A DNA stretch of 64,000 bases from Rhizomys pruinosus (lineage: Eukaryota > Chordata > Mammalia > Rodentia > Spalacidae). How positions within the stretch are numbered: position 1 is the stretch's first letter; each line of letters begins with the position of its first letter. This document shows positions 1 to 11,784 of this stretch, in pieces. The notes below the pieces were generated by a model that did not search any database, was not told the DNA's origin, and worked only from the letters and a program-made list of their open reading frames with translations. The position numbers and the translations under genes were made by a program. Where the stretch lies: the NCBI GenBank assembly GCA_009823505.1, contig VZQC01001015.1, positions 1,162,816-1,226,815 on the forward strand, written 5' to 3'.

Positions 1-36
<36 letters not shown>

Positions 37-146
37 AGGCTGGGCATGGAAGCACACACATTTAATTAATCCCAGCACTCAGGAGGCAGAGGCCGGTGGA
101 TCTGTGAGATCCAGGCCAGCTAGGGCTATAGAACGAGGCCCTCAAG
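1..146 (+). repeat. poly(A) run then degraded B1 SINE
   Basis: A 33-base poly(A) run opens the window and is probably the tail of an element lying to the left. From about 38 a worn B1 follows, recognised by its head 'ggctgggcatgg', the 'cagcactcaggaggcagagg' block and a shortened 'gaggccctcaa' end. Confidence 0.65.
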
Positions 147-179
147 GGGATAAGGTAGAAAATGATAGGGCAAAACACT

Positions 180-250
180 GGAAGTCCTTCTCTGGCCTCT
201 GCATGTGCTCCTGCAGACATACATGCACACACATGTATGTACCATATACC
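180..250 (+). repeat. B2/B3-like 3' fragment
   Basis: The order 'cctctggcctctgcatg', 'cagacatacatgcacacacatg' style spacing resembles the 3' half of a tRNA-derived SINE, but the head is missing. It could also be a degenerate CA-rich tract. Confidence 0.3.
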
Positions 251-750
251 CCCCCACCCACACACACTTGATACAGTCTAAAATCCTGCACATTGAGGAA
301 TAGCCACCCAAATCCCACATGGGGATTTCTGCTGGAGAGTTCTCCAGTCTACTATCTGGACATAATTAACAATGCAAGTGAAAAGGAAGCTGAACTGTCT
401 ACATCAGAACACAGTGCCAGAAAAGACAGCATGCTGCCTGTCCTCAGCCTGCCCTGGGCCTTGGCTGCATAGACCAGCTGCAGAAGATGAGTTCTGAGTC
501 AGTGGGAAAATCTAAAAAAGAGGGACACTAGACCAGAGAAGAATTAAAATATCTGGGGTCAGGTCTGGTCTAAGTAGGTGGATTGGTAACAGGACTGAGA
601 GATGTAGAGCAGAGGACCCAGCACAAAGAGGAAGTTGGTGAGTCTTTGGAAGGGAGAAGGGACTGTGCAGTGTCAAATGCTGGGAACACAACGTCGTCGT
701 CATCTACTGTATCTCGTGTGCTGAGGACCACAACACTTGGCTCCTTTGGA
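251..750. other. unique non-coding DNA
   Basis: No SINE, simple repeat or convincing exon is visible. Open frames through this stretch have no recognisable domain and no splice or codon-use support. Confidence 0.6.
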
Positions 751-751
751 T

Positions 752-872
752 TTTTGAGACAAGGTCTGACTATATAGCCCTGGCTGTCCTGGAGCTCTCT
801 ATGTAGACTAGGCTGGCCTCCAACAGAGATCCTCCTGCCTCTGCCTCCAGAGTGCACCCAACACACCAGGCT
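752..872 (-). repeat. B1 SINE
   Basis: Antisense B1: 'tttttgagacaaggtctgac' runs into the 'tgtagactaggctggcctcc' block and ends at 'acacaccaggct'. It is diverged, so an older copy. Confidence 0.8.
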
Positions 873-879
873 TCTAAGA

Positions 880-1062
880 TTTGTTTTATTTTCTATTTGT
901 GTGTGTGTGTGTGTGCATGTTTGTGCCCAAGTGCCAGTGTACACATGCCACACATGGAAGTCAGAGGAGAACTTTCAGGATTCAGTTCTGTCCTTCCATG
1001 TGCGATCCAGGGACAGAGCTTAGGCTTGGTGGCAAGTGCTTTCTGTCTTGCTCTTTCTGCTC
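880..1062 (-). repeat. B3 SINE with TG tract
   Basis: Antisense B3: a short TG repeat, then 'acatggaagtcagaggagaac', 'ggcttggtggcaagtgctttc'. The head that would read 'gagccatcttgccagcc' is lost. This is the left edge of the block duplicated at 6575. Confidence 0.6.
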
Positions 1063-1103
1063 CTATATTTTGATACAGGTAAATAAGAAAAACAGGCTAA
1101 TAA

Positions 1104-1320
1104 GGCTGGAGGTATGGCCTAGCGGTTAAGAGCGCCGACTGCTCTTGAAGAGGACCCGGGTTCGATCCCCAGCACCCACATGGCAGCTGAAAACCATCTT
1201 TAACTCCAGTTCTAGGAGACTATGACACCCTCTTCTGACCTCCGCAGCATTGCATGACATGGGTGCACAAACCTACATGCAGACAGTACATCCATACACA
1301 TTAAAAAATAAATAAAATTT
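1104..1320 (+). repeat. B2 SINE
   Basis: The tRNA-like head carries an A-box-like 'tggcctagcggttaagagc' and a B-box 'gggttcgatcc'. It ends in an AAATAAATAAA tail. Full length, with a few differences from the young GC-rich B2 copies. Confidence 0.85.
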
Positions 1321-1478
1321 GATGGCGTGGTGGTGCACGCCTTTAATCCTAGCACTTGGGAGGCAGAGGCAGGTGGATCTTTGTGAGTTCAAGGCCAGCC
1401 TGGTCTACAGAGCAAGTTCCAGGACAGCTGGGGGCTACAGAGAGACCCTGTCTCGAAAAGACCAAAAAAAAAAAAAAA
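1321..1478 (+). repeat. B1 SINE
   Basis: It begins inside the B1 head ('ggcgtggtggtgcacgcc') directly on the tail of the preceding B2 and ends 'ctgtctcgaaaagacc' plus an A17 tail. The two elements form one tandem pair that is repeated at 6770-7155. Confidence 0.85.
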
Positions 1479-1607
1479 AGAGTATCAGTGGAGGGAGCTA
1501 TCGTTAGTGCTATCTCTAAAGCAGTGCCTTCAGGTATCTGAGAACCATCTTCAGGCCAACTGCTGTTGAGTGCTCTTTCTTCTGCATCCTCTCTAGTGTA
1601 CAAAAAT

Positions 1608-1770
1608 TCATCCTAGCACTTGGGAGGCAGAGGCAGGCGGATCTTTGTGAGTTCAAGGCCAGCCTGGTCTACAGAGCGAATTCCAGGACAGCTGGGGCTA
1701 CAGGGAGACCCTGTCTCGAAAAGACCCCCCAAAATAAATAAAAATAAATAAATAAATTTTAAAGAAAAAG
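1608..1770 (+). repeat. B1 SINE, 5' truncated
   Basis: It starts at 'atcctagcacttgggaggc', lacking about 25 bases of head, and ends with 'gtctcgaaaagacc' and an AAATAAAT-type tail. Confidence 0.85.
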
Positions 1771-1834
1771 TTTAAAAATTTAATTAAAAAAATTTTTTTT
1801 TAATGCTAATAAAGTCCAATAAAACCAGGTCTTC

Positions 1835-1961
1835 CAGCCAGGCATGGTGGTGTTCGCCTTTAATCCCAGTATTTGGGAAGCAGAGACAGGCAGATCCAGG
1901 CCAGCCTTGTCTACATTGCCAATTCCAGGCTGGGCAAGGTTATATAGTGAGACTCTATCCC
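1835..1961 (+). repeat. diverged B1 SINE
   Basis: The head 'agccaggcatggtggtg' is intact; the middle is shortened ('gcagatccaggccagcc'). The tail has expanded into the purine microsatellite that follows. Confidence 0.75.
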
Positions 1962-2230
<269 letters not shown>

Positions 2231-2473
2231 CTAGGATTTCTGGAGGAAGAAGATCTCACTTCCTCTCTCTCTCTCTGGATGCCACCAGTTGACCCCTCTT
2301 CTAGTCACAGCCACACCCTCCAATTTGGCTTATCTGAGTCACAGGCACAATTTATCTTCAGTGGTTTTCTGCTCGGTTCCATTCCGAAGCCTCTTGGTGT
2401 GTTTGCTTGTGAAATCCTTCCTGGGGAAGGCACTGTGACTATTCCACTCTCCAGATGTTGGGGGAAACAATGG

Positions 2474-2476
2474 AAT

Positions 2477-2523
<47 letters not shown>
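2474..2523 (-). repeat. (TTTA)n microsatellite
   Basis: Twelve or so TTTA units abut the antisense B1 at 2525, so the tract is most simply the expanded A-tail of that element read on the opposite strand. Confidence 0.9.
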
Positions 2524-2524
2524 C

Positions 2525-2646
2525 TTTGGTCTTTTTAGACAAAGTCTCCTTATGTAGCCCAGCCCAGGCTGGTTTCAAACTCTAGATTCTCCCGCCTCAA
2601 ACTTTTGAGCACTGGGATGGTAGGTGTGCACACCCCTATGCCCATA
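2525..2646 (-). repeat. B1 SINE, diverged
   Basis: Antisense: 'tttggtctttttagacaaag', 'cccaggctggtttcaaactc', ending near 'caccccTATGCCC'. The head is worn. Confidence 0.75.
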
Positions 2647-2956
2647 ACCTGCCTGTCTGCCTTCCCCCTCCTCCCTTTCTCCTCCCCCCTCTCTCCTCCA
2701 TCTCTTTCTTCCTCCCCCACCCCCCGTTGTTCTGAGGGGTTTTTACAAACGCTAAGCCGGTGCTCTACCATTGAGGCTCTATCTCCTTCCCTGCCTTTCT
2801 TACAGAAAAGTGGGGCTTCGGTCTGCCACACTGTTAACGTTGGGTTAGCAGGAAACACTGATTTTCATGTCAGAGATGTTCAAATCCCAGTTCTGATACC
2901 CATTTATTGTGTGACTGGGGTTAACTTACAGATCTCTCCAAGTTTCCTTTCCAGAA

Positions 2957-3090
2957 GCCTGTTGTGGTGGCACAGGCCTGTGAGCCCCACATTTGAGAGG
3001 TGGAGAGAGGAGGATCAGAGGTTCAGGGTCATCCTTGGCTACATAGTGAGTTTGAGGCCAGCCTGGGCTACAGGAGACTATGCCTCAATC
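2957..3090 (+). repeat. old B1-related SINE (PB1/RSINE-like)
   Basis: It reads 'gttgtggtggcacaggcctg', then 'gaggatcagaggttcaggg' and 'gaggccagcctgggctacagg'. The reduced centre suggests a proto-B1 or RSINE family rather than a young B1. Confidence 0.6.
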
Positions 3091-3540
3091 AATTGGGTGA
3101 TAATAACATCAGGGGTGGGTGGACTGTGGCAGCTGAATGACAGACTATTCTGAGTGCACCCTCTGTCGCCCATTGTCTGGTTGTATAACTAAAACTTTAT
3201 TTATAAATAAAGAAACACTACTGGACACATTCCTTCACTTCCTGGCTGTGTCCCCACTGCAAGTTGAGCAACTGAGGAAATGACTATGAGGTTTTTCAAG
3301 CCTAAAACATGTACCATCTGAAGTCTCACAGAAGGTTTGCTGACTCCTTCATAAAGCGTTACTACTGTTCCTCCTGCTGGAAAACACCTCAAAGGCAGAG
3401 ACCAGCTCCTATTTACTACCCCTCCTTAGTCCAGAAACACCCACACACTTCTTAGGTACTTTATAAAAGATGAAACAGCATAATTTTGTGATAAGATACT
3501 CATGATGTAGTGCTCAGAAACTTCAGAAACATTTTATGAT
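3091..3540. other. unique non-coding DNA
   Basis: No repeat is seen. The segment 3270-3520 is reproduced almost without change at about 8975-9230, which makes it a good anchor for measuring the duplication. Confidence 0.6.
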
Positions 3541-3556
3541 TAAAAATTACCCTGAT

Positions 3557-3711
3557 GCCGGGCGTGGTGGCGCACGCCTTTAATCCTAGCACTTGGGAGG
3601 CAGAGACAGGCGGATCTTTGTGAGTTCAAGGCCAGCCTGGTCTACAAGGTGAGTTCCAGGACAGCTGGGGCTACAGGGAGACCCTGTCTCGAAAAGACCA
3701 AAAAAAAAAAA
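3557..3711 (+). repeat. young full-length B1 SINE with target-site duplication
   Basis: The element runs from 'gccgggcgtggtggcgcacg' to 'ctgtctcgaaaagacc' plus an A tail. It is flanked by the perfect 14-base repeat 'aaaattaccctgat' (3543-3556 and 3712-3725), the target-site duplication expected from L1-driven insertion. Confidence 0.95.
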
Positions 3712-3728
3712 AAAATTACCCTGATTTA

Positions 3729-3882
3729 GGCTGGGCGTGGTGGCGCATGCCTATACTCCCAGCACTCGGGAGGCAGAGGCAGGAGGATCTCTGTGAGTTC
3801 AAGGCCAGCCTGGTCTATATAGAAGTTCCAGGAAGGCTGGGGCTACAGAGAGACCCTGTCTCAAAAAGACCAAAAAAAGAAA
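3729..3882 (+). repeat. B1 SINE
   Basis: Full length, from 'gctgggcgtggtggcgcatg' to 'gtctcaaaaagacc' and an A tail. It lies just after the target duplication of the preceding B1. Confidence 0.9.
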
Positions 3883-4077
3883 AATTACTCCAATTTTCAA
3901 GTTCAAACTACTCTGAAATTTCAGTTATAACACAGGTAATTATGTAACATGGATGCTGCACCACTTCACCTGGCAGTGTGCATTCCCGGGTAAAGGCTGG
4001 ACAGTGGGCATGACAAGCTTGCTCTCTTTTGAAGTTATAATGATAGTAAGATGAGTTGCAAATATATTCTGTAACCT

Positions 4078-4140
4078 AGCTTGGTGGTAGATGCCTTTAA
4101 GCCCAGTAGAGACAGGAGGATGTCAGCTCAAGTGGATTCA
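4078..4140 (+). repeat. B1 5' fragment
   Basis: Only the head and a shortened centre remain ('cttggtggtagatgccttta', 'gacaggaggatg'). It runs straight into a TCTG repeat. Confidence 0.55.
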
Positions 4141-4142
4141 GG

Positions 4143-4146
4143 ACTC

Positions 4147-4177
<31 letters not shown>

Positions 4178-4197
4178 GTCTGTCTCTCTTTTTCTCT

Positions 4198-4228
<31 letters not shown>

Positions 4229-4320
4229 ATTTTTATATATTATTATACATATATAGTATATATTATATATAAAATAAACATTAAAAAAAAAAAAAAAAAC
4301 TATAGATTTTTTTTTTTTTG
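4143..4320. repeat. (TCTG)n, poly(T), AT-rich and poly(A) tract
   Basis: Successive simple-sequence blocks: TCTG units, a T run of about 28, a TATA-rich segment, an A run, then a T run belonging to the next antisense B1. The T run and the A run could pair as a hairpin around the TATA core. Confidence 0.9.
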
Positions 4321-4438
4321 TTGCCTTTTTGAGACAGGTCTCCGTGCAGCCCCAGCTGGCCTGGAACTTGCTATGTAGACCAGGCTGGCCTTGAACTCAC
4401 AGAGATCTGCCTGCCTCTGCCTCCTGAGTGCTGGGATG
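4321..4438 (-). repeat. B1 SINE
   Basis: Antisense, from 'ttttgagacaggtctccg' to 'gcctcctgagtgctgggatg'. The last 25 bases of the head are absent. Confidence 0.85.
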
Positions 4439-4501
4439 AAAATATATATATATTTGTATATTTTATTTCTCTATATATTTTTTCTGTAAACTTATTTCAT
4501 A

Positions 4502-4650
4502 GGACTTGGTTGCACACACCTTGAATTCCAGCGGTCAGGAGGCAGAAGAAGGAAGTTCTCAGATCAAGAGTAGCCTGGTCTACATACCAAGATCTAGGCT
4601 ATCTGGGATTATGAGGAGACCCTGCCTGAAGAAGAAGAAAAAAAAAAAAC
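4502..4650 (+). repeat. old B1/B4-like SINE
   Basis: It resembles B1 in order ('cacaccttgaattccagcgg', 'aggaggcagaag', 'agcctggtctacatacc', 'gagaccctgcctg') but differs at many positions; an A tail of about 12 follows. Confidence 0.65.
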
Positions 4651-4724
4651 CAAGCCCCCCCCCAATTAAACAAATAACAAACCATATAAACAAAAATTAT
4701 TTTATTTTTCTTTATGGGTATGAT

Positions 4725-4922
4725 ATTTGAGGTCAAGCTTAAGAGACCAGCATGCTAAGCAAGTGCTCTACCACTGAGCTACACTACCAGACCCCCAATT
4801 TCTTTGTCCCTATGAGTGTGCTGTACTCCAAGCTATGTAGCTAAGAACGCCCTGAACTCCTGACCCTCCTGCCTCTATCTCTCTTATGCTGGGATTACAG
4901 GCATGTGCCACCAGGCCTAGCT
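4725..4922 (-). repeat. ID-like unit plus B1-like unit (B4-type)
   Basis: The first part reads as an antisense ID element ('agcaagtgctctaccactga', 'gctacactaccag'). The second is antisense B1-like ('cctgaactcctgaccctcc', 'attacaggcatgtgccacc'). B4 SINEs are known ID-B1 fusions, but here the order fits two neighbouring elements at least as well. Confidence 0.6.
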
Positions 4923-4933
4923 TAGCAGCAGCA

Positions 4934-4934
<1 letters not shown>

Positions 4935-4985
<51 letters not shown>

Positions 4986-4996
4986 CACGCGTGCGC
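4935..4996 (+). repeat. (TG)n with alternating GC extension
   Basis: About 24 TG units continue into 'gcgtgcacgcgtgcgcgg'. Nearly every step alternates purine and pyrimidine, the composition that favours Z-DNA under torsion. Confidence 0.9.
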
Positions 4997-5142
4997 GGTT
5001 ATGCGGACCTCCCAAGGGCTAGGCCAGCACTTTTCTGAGTACATCCCAGCTCTGACGGAAGGAACTGTACAGGACCTCACATAGTGACTCAGTCACTGAC
5101 ACTACAGAGAGCTTAGGAAATGTGTGTCATCATTTCATTGCA

Positions 5143-5332
5143 CTGCTGGAATCAAACCAGGGCTTTACACTTGCTGGATAGGAGCTCTCCCGATGAGCCA
5201 CACCTCCAGTCCCAGTTTTTCTTTATTAAATAGCTGATATCCAATCATGGCTCATATACTTTGTCTTGTTTATTTTTGTGGTGCTGGGGAACTGAACCAT
5301 GCACTCAACCACTGAGCCACACCCCCGGGCCT
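5143..5332 (-). repeat. two antisense ID-like fragments
   Basis: Fragments at 5143-5213 ('gaatcaaaccagggctttac', 'gatgagccacacctccagtc') and 5278-5332 ('aactgaaccatgcactcaac', 'cactgagccacacccc') each match the antisense head of an ID/B4 element; unique DNA separates them. Confidence 0.55.
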
Positions 5333-5364
5333 GTTTTAGAAATTTTTATTCTTGTTTTTTTCAT

Positions 5365-5460
5365 TTACTTACTTACTTACTTATTTATTGAGACAGAGTC
5401 TCCCTGTAGCCTCAGCTGGCCTGGACTCGCTTTGTAGACCAGGCTGGCCTTGAACAAACT
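5365..5460 (-). repeat. (ACTT)n and truncated B1
   Basis: A short TTAC/TTAT repeat leads into antisense B1 from 'gagacagagtctccctgtag' to 'ctggccttgaac', where homology stops abruptly about half way. Confidence 0.75.
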
Positions 5461-5621
5461 ACACTGTCTAAAAAGACAAAATTCTTGAAAGCTACAATGA
5501 GAAGGATTTCCTACTCCTAAGCAGAAACAGAAATCACACAGAGCAACCAGAAGACCATTAGAGACACACAAGACCGTTGATGCAAAAAAAAAAAAGACAT
5601 ACTCCTAATTAAAAGAACCGT

Positions 5622-5768
5622 GTTGGGAGCTGGAGAAGTGGCTCAGAAGCATACCTTTAATCCTAGCACTTGGGAGGCAGAGGCAGGCAGGTGGATCTCT
5701 GTGAGTTCAAGGCCAGCCTGGGCTACATAGCAAGCTTCAGGCCATCTGGGACTAAAGGGAGACCCTTT

Positions 5769-5803
<35 letters not shown>

Positions 5804-5945
5804 TGCTTAGTGCTGTTGTAGATGATCCAAGTTCGGTTCCCAGCACCCACATGGTGGTTCACAGCCACCTGTAACTCCAGCTCTAGGGGATCCGATGTCC
5901 TCTTCTGTCCTCTTCTGGCCTCAGTAGTCATGTGCACATTCCCCT
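5622..5945 (+). repeat. B2 SINE split by a nested B1
   Basis: B2 head 'ggagctggagaagtggctca' at 5626-5645 is interrupted by a B1 (about 5648-5770, with A tail to 5800). The B2 resumes at 'gagtgcttagtgctg' and continues through 'ggttcccagcacccacatgg' to 'catgtgcacattcc'. The B1 is therefore the younger insertion. Confidence 0.8.
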
Positions 5946-6378
5946 CCACTCTATTATTTATATAATATTATCTATATGTATTAACATATAATTAAAATTA
6001 ATAATTTCCATGTTGGCCCATACTTCCCCAGCTGACCTGGGCTGACCTGGAAGAGGTCAACACCACGCCAGTTCATCCCTTTAGGACAGTTGTAACAGGA
6101 ACAAACACCCCAGTACTTACTGAGGTGCGCAGGTCCTGTCTCTGTCCTGTATAAATTGGTACTCATCTTTCAGGAAGCAGATCTTACTGAATACTGAATG
6201 AATGAGTTCTATACCTGTGGGGCCTGAATCTAATTCTCAAATGACACAGGGTGCAGTCCATTGACTGACAAGCCCTAAGTGGGAGGTGTCTGAGAAAAAC
6301 CCCAGAAAGTTGTCTTTTAACTTCCACATTTGTATCAAGGCATGTGCATCAAGTCTGGCATATATACACAATAACATT
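5946..6378. other. unique AT-rich non-coding DNA
   Basis: No repeat beyond a short AT-rich start. The 300 bases from about 6002 recur with no visible change at 11886, in contrast to the error-dense flanks of the second copy. Confidence 0.6.
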
Positions 6379-6537
6379 TTTTTTTTTTTTTGGTCTTTTT
6401 CAAGACAGGGTCTCCTTGTAGCCCCAGCTGGCCTGGAACTTGCTCTGTAGACCAGGCTGGACTTGAACTCACAAAGATCCGCCTGCCTCTGCCTCCCAAG
6501 TGCTAGGATTAAAGGTGTGCGCCACCACTCCTGGCTA
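6379..6537 (-). repeat. B1 SINE
   Basis: Full-length antisense B1 from a T run through 'ggtctttttcaagacagggt' to 'gccaccactcctggcta'. Confidence 0.9.
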
Positions 6538-6574
6538 ATAACACATTTTTTTTTTTTTTTTTTTTTTTTTTTTN
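6538..6574. other. poly(T) ending in a one-base assembly gap
   Basis: A T run of about 28 ends at a single N (6574). The sequence right after N matches position about 905, not what should follow the T run. The continuation expected here is found at 12459, after the end of the second copy. Confidence 0.9.
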
Positions 6575-8181
6575 TGTGTGTGGGCATGTTGTGTGCCCGA
6601 AGTGCCAGTGTACACATGCCACACATGGAAGTCAGAGGAAACTTTCAGATTCATCGGTCCTTCCAGGTGCTATCCAGGGACGAGCTTAGGCTTGGTGGCA
6701 AGTGCTTTCTGTCTTGCTCTTTCTGCTCCTATATTTTGATACAGGTAAATAAGAAAAACAGGCTAATAAGGCTGGAGGTATGGCCTAGCGGTTAGAGCGC
6801 CGACTTCCATTGCAGAGGAACCCGGGTTCGATCCCCAGCACCCACATGGCAGCTGAAAACATCTTTAACTCCATTCCAGAGACTATGAAGACACCCTCTT
6901 TCTGACCTCCGCAGCATTGCATAGACATGGGTGCACAAACCTACATGCAGACGTACAAATCCATACACATTAAAAATAATAAAAATTGAGGGCTGGGGTG
7001 GGTGTCACCCGATTAATCCTAGCACTTGGGAGGCAGAGTGCAAGGTGGGATCTGTTGAGTTTCAAGGCCAGCCCTGGTCTAAACAGAGCAAGTTCCAGGG
7101 ACAGCTGGGGGCTACAGATAGACCCTGCTCGAAAGACCAAAAAAAAAAAAAAAAGAGTATCAGGAGGGAGCTATCGTTGTGCTATCTCTAAAGAGTGCCT
7201 TCAGTATCTGAGAACAACTCAGGCCAACTGGCTGGTTGAGTGTGCTCTTTCTTCTGCATCCTCTCTAGTGTACAAAAATTCATCCTAGCACTTGGGAGAG
7301 GCAGGCGGATCGTTTGAGTTTCAAGGCCAGCCTGGACTACAGAGCGATTTCCAGGACGCTTGGGGGCTACAGGGAGACCCTGTTAAAAAAAAAAGAAAAA
7401 ACCCCCCAAAAATAAATAAAAATAAATAAAATAAAATTTTAAAGGAAAAGGTTAAAATTTAATTAAAAAAATTTTTTTTTAATGCGATAAAGTCGCAAGA
7501 AAAACAGGTCTTCAGGCCAGCCATGGTGGTGGTCCCGTTAATCCCAGTATTTGGGAAGCCAGAGACGGCAGATCAGCCAGCCTGGCACAGTTGGCCAATT
7601 CCAGGCTGGGCAAGGTTATATAGTGAGACTCTAAGCCCAGAAGAAAGAGAGAGAGAGAAAGAGAGAGTAGAAGAAAGAAAAGAAAGAAAGAAAGAAAGAA
7701 GAAAGAAAGAAAGAAAGAAAGAGAGAGATAGAGATAGAGAGAGATAGAGAAAGAAAGAAAGAAGGAAGGAAGGAAGGCGTGAAAGGAATGGAAGGAAGAA
7801 ACAGAAAGAAAGAAAGAGAAAGAAAGAAAGAAAGAAAGAACGAAAGAAAGAAAGAAATAACTAAAGAAATAAAAGCAAGAAAGCACTCCCTCCATACCTC
7901 CAAGCCTATTATTTCCTTGTCTACAACGCTCTCAACTTTCCCTTCTCTCTCTTGATGCCACAGTTTCCCCCCTCTTCTCTTCCCCATCATCCCCACCCTC
8001 CACTTTTTCTTCTCTGCTTCACATTCACAATTTATCTCAGTGTTTTTCTTTAGTTTCCTCCTCCTCCTCTTTTGTTTTTTTCCTTGTGAACTCCGTCCTG
8101 GTTAGGCCTGTGAACTATTCCACTCGCCAGATTTTGGGGGAAAAAACAAAAAAAAAAAAAAAAAAACAATGGAATTAGTTT

Positions 8182-8221
<40 letters not shown>

Positions 8222-9917
8222 CTTTGGTCTTTTTTAGACAAGAATCTCCCTTTAGTAGGCCCAAGCCCAGGCTGGTTTCAAACTCTAGATTCTCCCGCCT
8301 CAAACTTTTGAGCACTGGGATGGTAGGTGTGCACACCCCTATGCCCATAACCTGCTGTCATGCCTTCCCCCTCCTCCCTTTCTCCTCCCCCCTCTCTCCT
8401 CCATCTCTTTCTTTCCCCCCCCCCCGTTGTTCTGAGGGGTTTTTACAAACGCTAAGCCGGTGCTCTACCATTGAGGCTCTATCTCCTTCCCTGCCTTTCT
8501 TACAGAAAAGTGGGGCTTTCGTCTGCCACATCTGTTAACGGTGGGTTAGCAGGACACACTGATTTTTTTTTTCATGTCAGAGATGTATTCAAATCCCAGT
8601 TCTGATACCCATTTATTGTGTGACTGGGGTTAACTTACAGATCTCTCCAAGTTTCCTTTCCAGAAGCCTGTTGTGGTGGCACAAGGCCTGTGAGGCCCCC
8701 ATTTGAGAGGTGGCGAAGGAGGATCAGAGTTCAGGGTCATCCTTGTGCTACATAGTGAGTTTTTTGAGGCCACCCTGGGCTACAGGAGACTATGCCTCAA
8801 TCAATTGGGTGGATAATAACATCAGGGGTGGGTGGACTGTGGCAGCTGAATGACAGACTATTCTGAGTGCACCCTCTGTCGCCCATTGTCTGGTTGTATA
8901 ACTAAAACTTTATTTATAATAAAAAAACACTACTGGAACATTCCTTCACTTCCTGGCTGTGTCCCCACTGCAAGTTGAGCAACTGAGGAAATGACTATGA
9001 GGTTTTTCAAGCCTAAAACATGTACCATCTGAAGTCTCACAGAAGGTTTGCTGACTCCTTCATAAAGCGTTACTACTGTTCCTCCTGCTGGAAAACACCT
9101 CAAAGGCAGAGACCAGCTCCTATTTACTACCCCTCCTTAGTCCAGAAACACCCACACACTTCTTAGGTACTTTATAAAAGATGAAACAGCATAATTTTGT
9201 GATAAGATACTCATGATGTAGTCGCGAAACGTCAGAACATTTTATATTAAAAATTAACCCCTGATTCGGCGTGGGGGCGCACGCCTTTTAATCCTAGCGA
9301 CTTGGTAGGCAGAGGCCGAGGCGGATCTTTGTGAGTTCAAGGCCAGCCGGGTCACACAAGGTGAGTCCAGGACAGCTGGGCACCAGGGATACCCTGTTCT
9401 CGAAAAGACAAAAAAAAAAAAAATTAACCCTGATTTAGGCTGGGCGTGGTGGCGCATGCCTAATCTCCCCAGCACTCGGGAGCAGAGGCAGGAGGAATCT
9501 CGGTGAGTTCAAGGCCAGCCCTGGTTCGATATAAAGTTTCTGGGAAGCTGGGGCTACAGAGAGACCCCTGTCTCAAAAAAGACCAAAAAAAGAAAAATTA
9601 CTCCAATTTTCAAGTTCAAACTACTCTGAAATTTCAGTTATAACACAGGTAATTATGTAACATGGATGCTGCACCACTTAACCTGGCAGTGTGCATTCCC
9701 CTCCGGTAAAAGGCCTGGACAGTTGGGCATGACAGAGCTGGCCCTGCTCTTGTTGAAGTTATAATGATAGTAAGATGAGTTGCAAATATATTCTGTAACC
9801 TAGCTTGTGGTAGATGCCTTTAAGCCCAGTAGAGACAGAGGATGTAGCTCAAGTGGATTCAGGACGCTCTGTCTTTCTGTCTTCTGTCTGTCTATCTGTC
9901 TGTCTCTCTTTTTCTCT

Positions 9918-9948
<31 letters not shown>

Positions 9949-10434
9949 ATTTTTATATATTATTATACATATATAGTATATATTATATATAAAATAAACA
10001 TTAAAAAAAAAAAAAAAAACTATAGATTTTTTTTTTTTTGTTGCCTTTTTGAGACAGGTCTCCGTGCAGGCCCCAGCTGGCCTGGAACTTGCTATGTTAG
10101 ACCAGGCAGGGCCCCTTGAACTCACAAGAGATCTGCCTGCCTCTGCATCCTGAGTGCTGGGATGACAAATATATTATATATTTTGTATATTTTTATTTCT
10201 CTATATATTTTTTCTGTAAACTTATTTCATAGGACTTGGTTGCACACACCTTGAATTCCAGCGGTCAGGAGGCAGAAGAAGGAAGTTCTCAGATCAAGAG
10301 AGATAAGCCTGGTCTACATACCAAGATCTAGGCTATCTGGGATTATGAGGAGACCCTGCCTGAAGAGAATAAAAAAAAATCCAAGCCCCCCCCAATTAAA
10401 CAAATAACAAACCATATAAACAAATTATTTTATT

Positions 10435-10435
<1 letters not shown>

Positions 10436-10485
<50 letters not shown>

Positions 10486-10496
10486 GAGCAACGTGC
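10436..10496. other. T-run/A-run insertion in the second copy
   Basis: Where the first copy reads on from 'ttttatttt' into an antisense ID element (about 4700-4795), the second has a T run of about 30 followed by an A run and then scrambled ID sequence. This looks like read error rather than biology. Confidence 0.6.
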
Positions 10497-10669
10497 TCTT
10501 AACCACTTGGGAGCCTACCCTACCAACCCCAATATTCCTTTGTCCCATGAGTGTGCTTTCCTCCAAGCTCTGTAGGCTAAGAACGCCTAACCCCTGACCC
10601 TCCTTGCCTCTATCTCTCTTATGCTGGGAGACAGGCATGTGCCACCAGGCCTCTTAGCACAGCATTAGT

Positions 10670-10700
<31 letters not shown>

Positions 10701-11700
10701 TGGTGTGTGTGTTGCGTGGCACGGCGTGCGCGGTTATGCGGACCTCCCAAGGGCTAGGCCAGCACTTTTCTGAGTACATCCCAGCTCTGACGGGACGGAA
10801 CTGGCAGGACCTCCCCCCCCCCCCCACATAGTGGACTCATCACGACACTACAGAAGCTTAGGAATGTGGTCATCATTTTCATTGATGCTGGAATCAAACC
10901 AGGGCTTTACACTTGCTGGATAGGAGCTCTCCCGATGAGCCACACCTCCAGTCCCTCAGTTTTTCTTTTTAATATAGCTATATCCATCTGGCTCATATAC
11001 TTTGTCTGTTTATTTTTGTGGTGCTGGGGAACTGAACATGCACTCAACCCTGAGCACACCCCCGGGGCGTTTTATGAAATTTTTTATTCTTGGTTTTTAG
11101 TTTTCATGTACTTACTTACTTACGTATTTTATTGGAGAAGACAGAGTCTCCCTGTAGCCCTCATGGCCTGGACTCGCTTTGTAGGACCAGGCTGGCCTTG
11201 AACAAACTCACTGTCTTAAAAAGACAAAATTTTTGAAAGCTACAATGAGAAGGATTTCCTACTCCTAAGCAGAAACAGAAATCACACAGAGCAACCAGAA
11301 GACCATTAGAGACACACAAGACCGGTGAATGCAAAAAAAAAAAGACATACTCCTAATTAAAAGAACCGTGTTGGGAGCTGGAGAAGTGGGCATCAGAAGC
11401 ATATGCCTTTATCCAGCACTTGGGAGGCAGAGGCAGGCAGGTGATCTCTGGTGAGTTCAAGGCCAGCCGGGGCTACATAGCAGCTTCAGGCCTCTGGGAC
11501 TAAAGGGAGACCCTGTCTCAAAAAAAGACAAAAAAAAAAAAAAAAGAAAAAGAGTTCTTAGTGCTGGTGTATGATGATCCAAGTTCGGTTTCCCGCACCT
11601 CAACCCACATGGTGGGTTCACAGCCCCTGTAAATCAGCTCTAGGGGATCCAGAAATGTCCTATTCTGGTCTCTTCTGGCCTCAGTAGTCATGTGCACATT

Positions 11701-11750
11701 TTTGTTTTTTTTATTTTTTTTTGTTTTATTTTTTTTTTATTTTTTTTTTT

Positions 11751-11784
<34 letters not shown>

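Noticed and set aside
1109..1180. tRNA-like heads with A- and B-box motifs, repeated throughout the window
   Set aside because: They are the pol III promoter parts of B2/B3/ID SINEs, followed by SINE bodies and A tails; no anticodon arm or 3' acceptor end of a real tRNA gene is kept.
4199..4320. Rho-independent-style hairpin and T run as a terminator
   Set aside because: T and A runs are SINE tails and simple repeats in mammalian DNA; there is no prokaryotic context.
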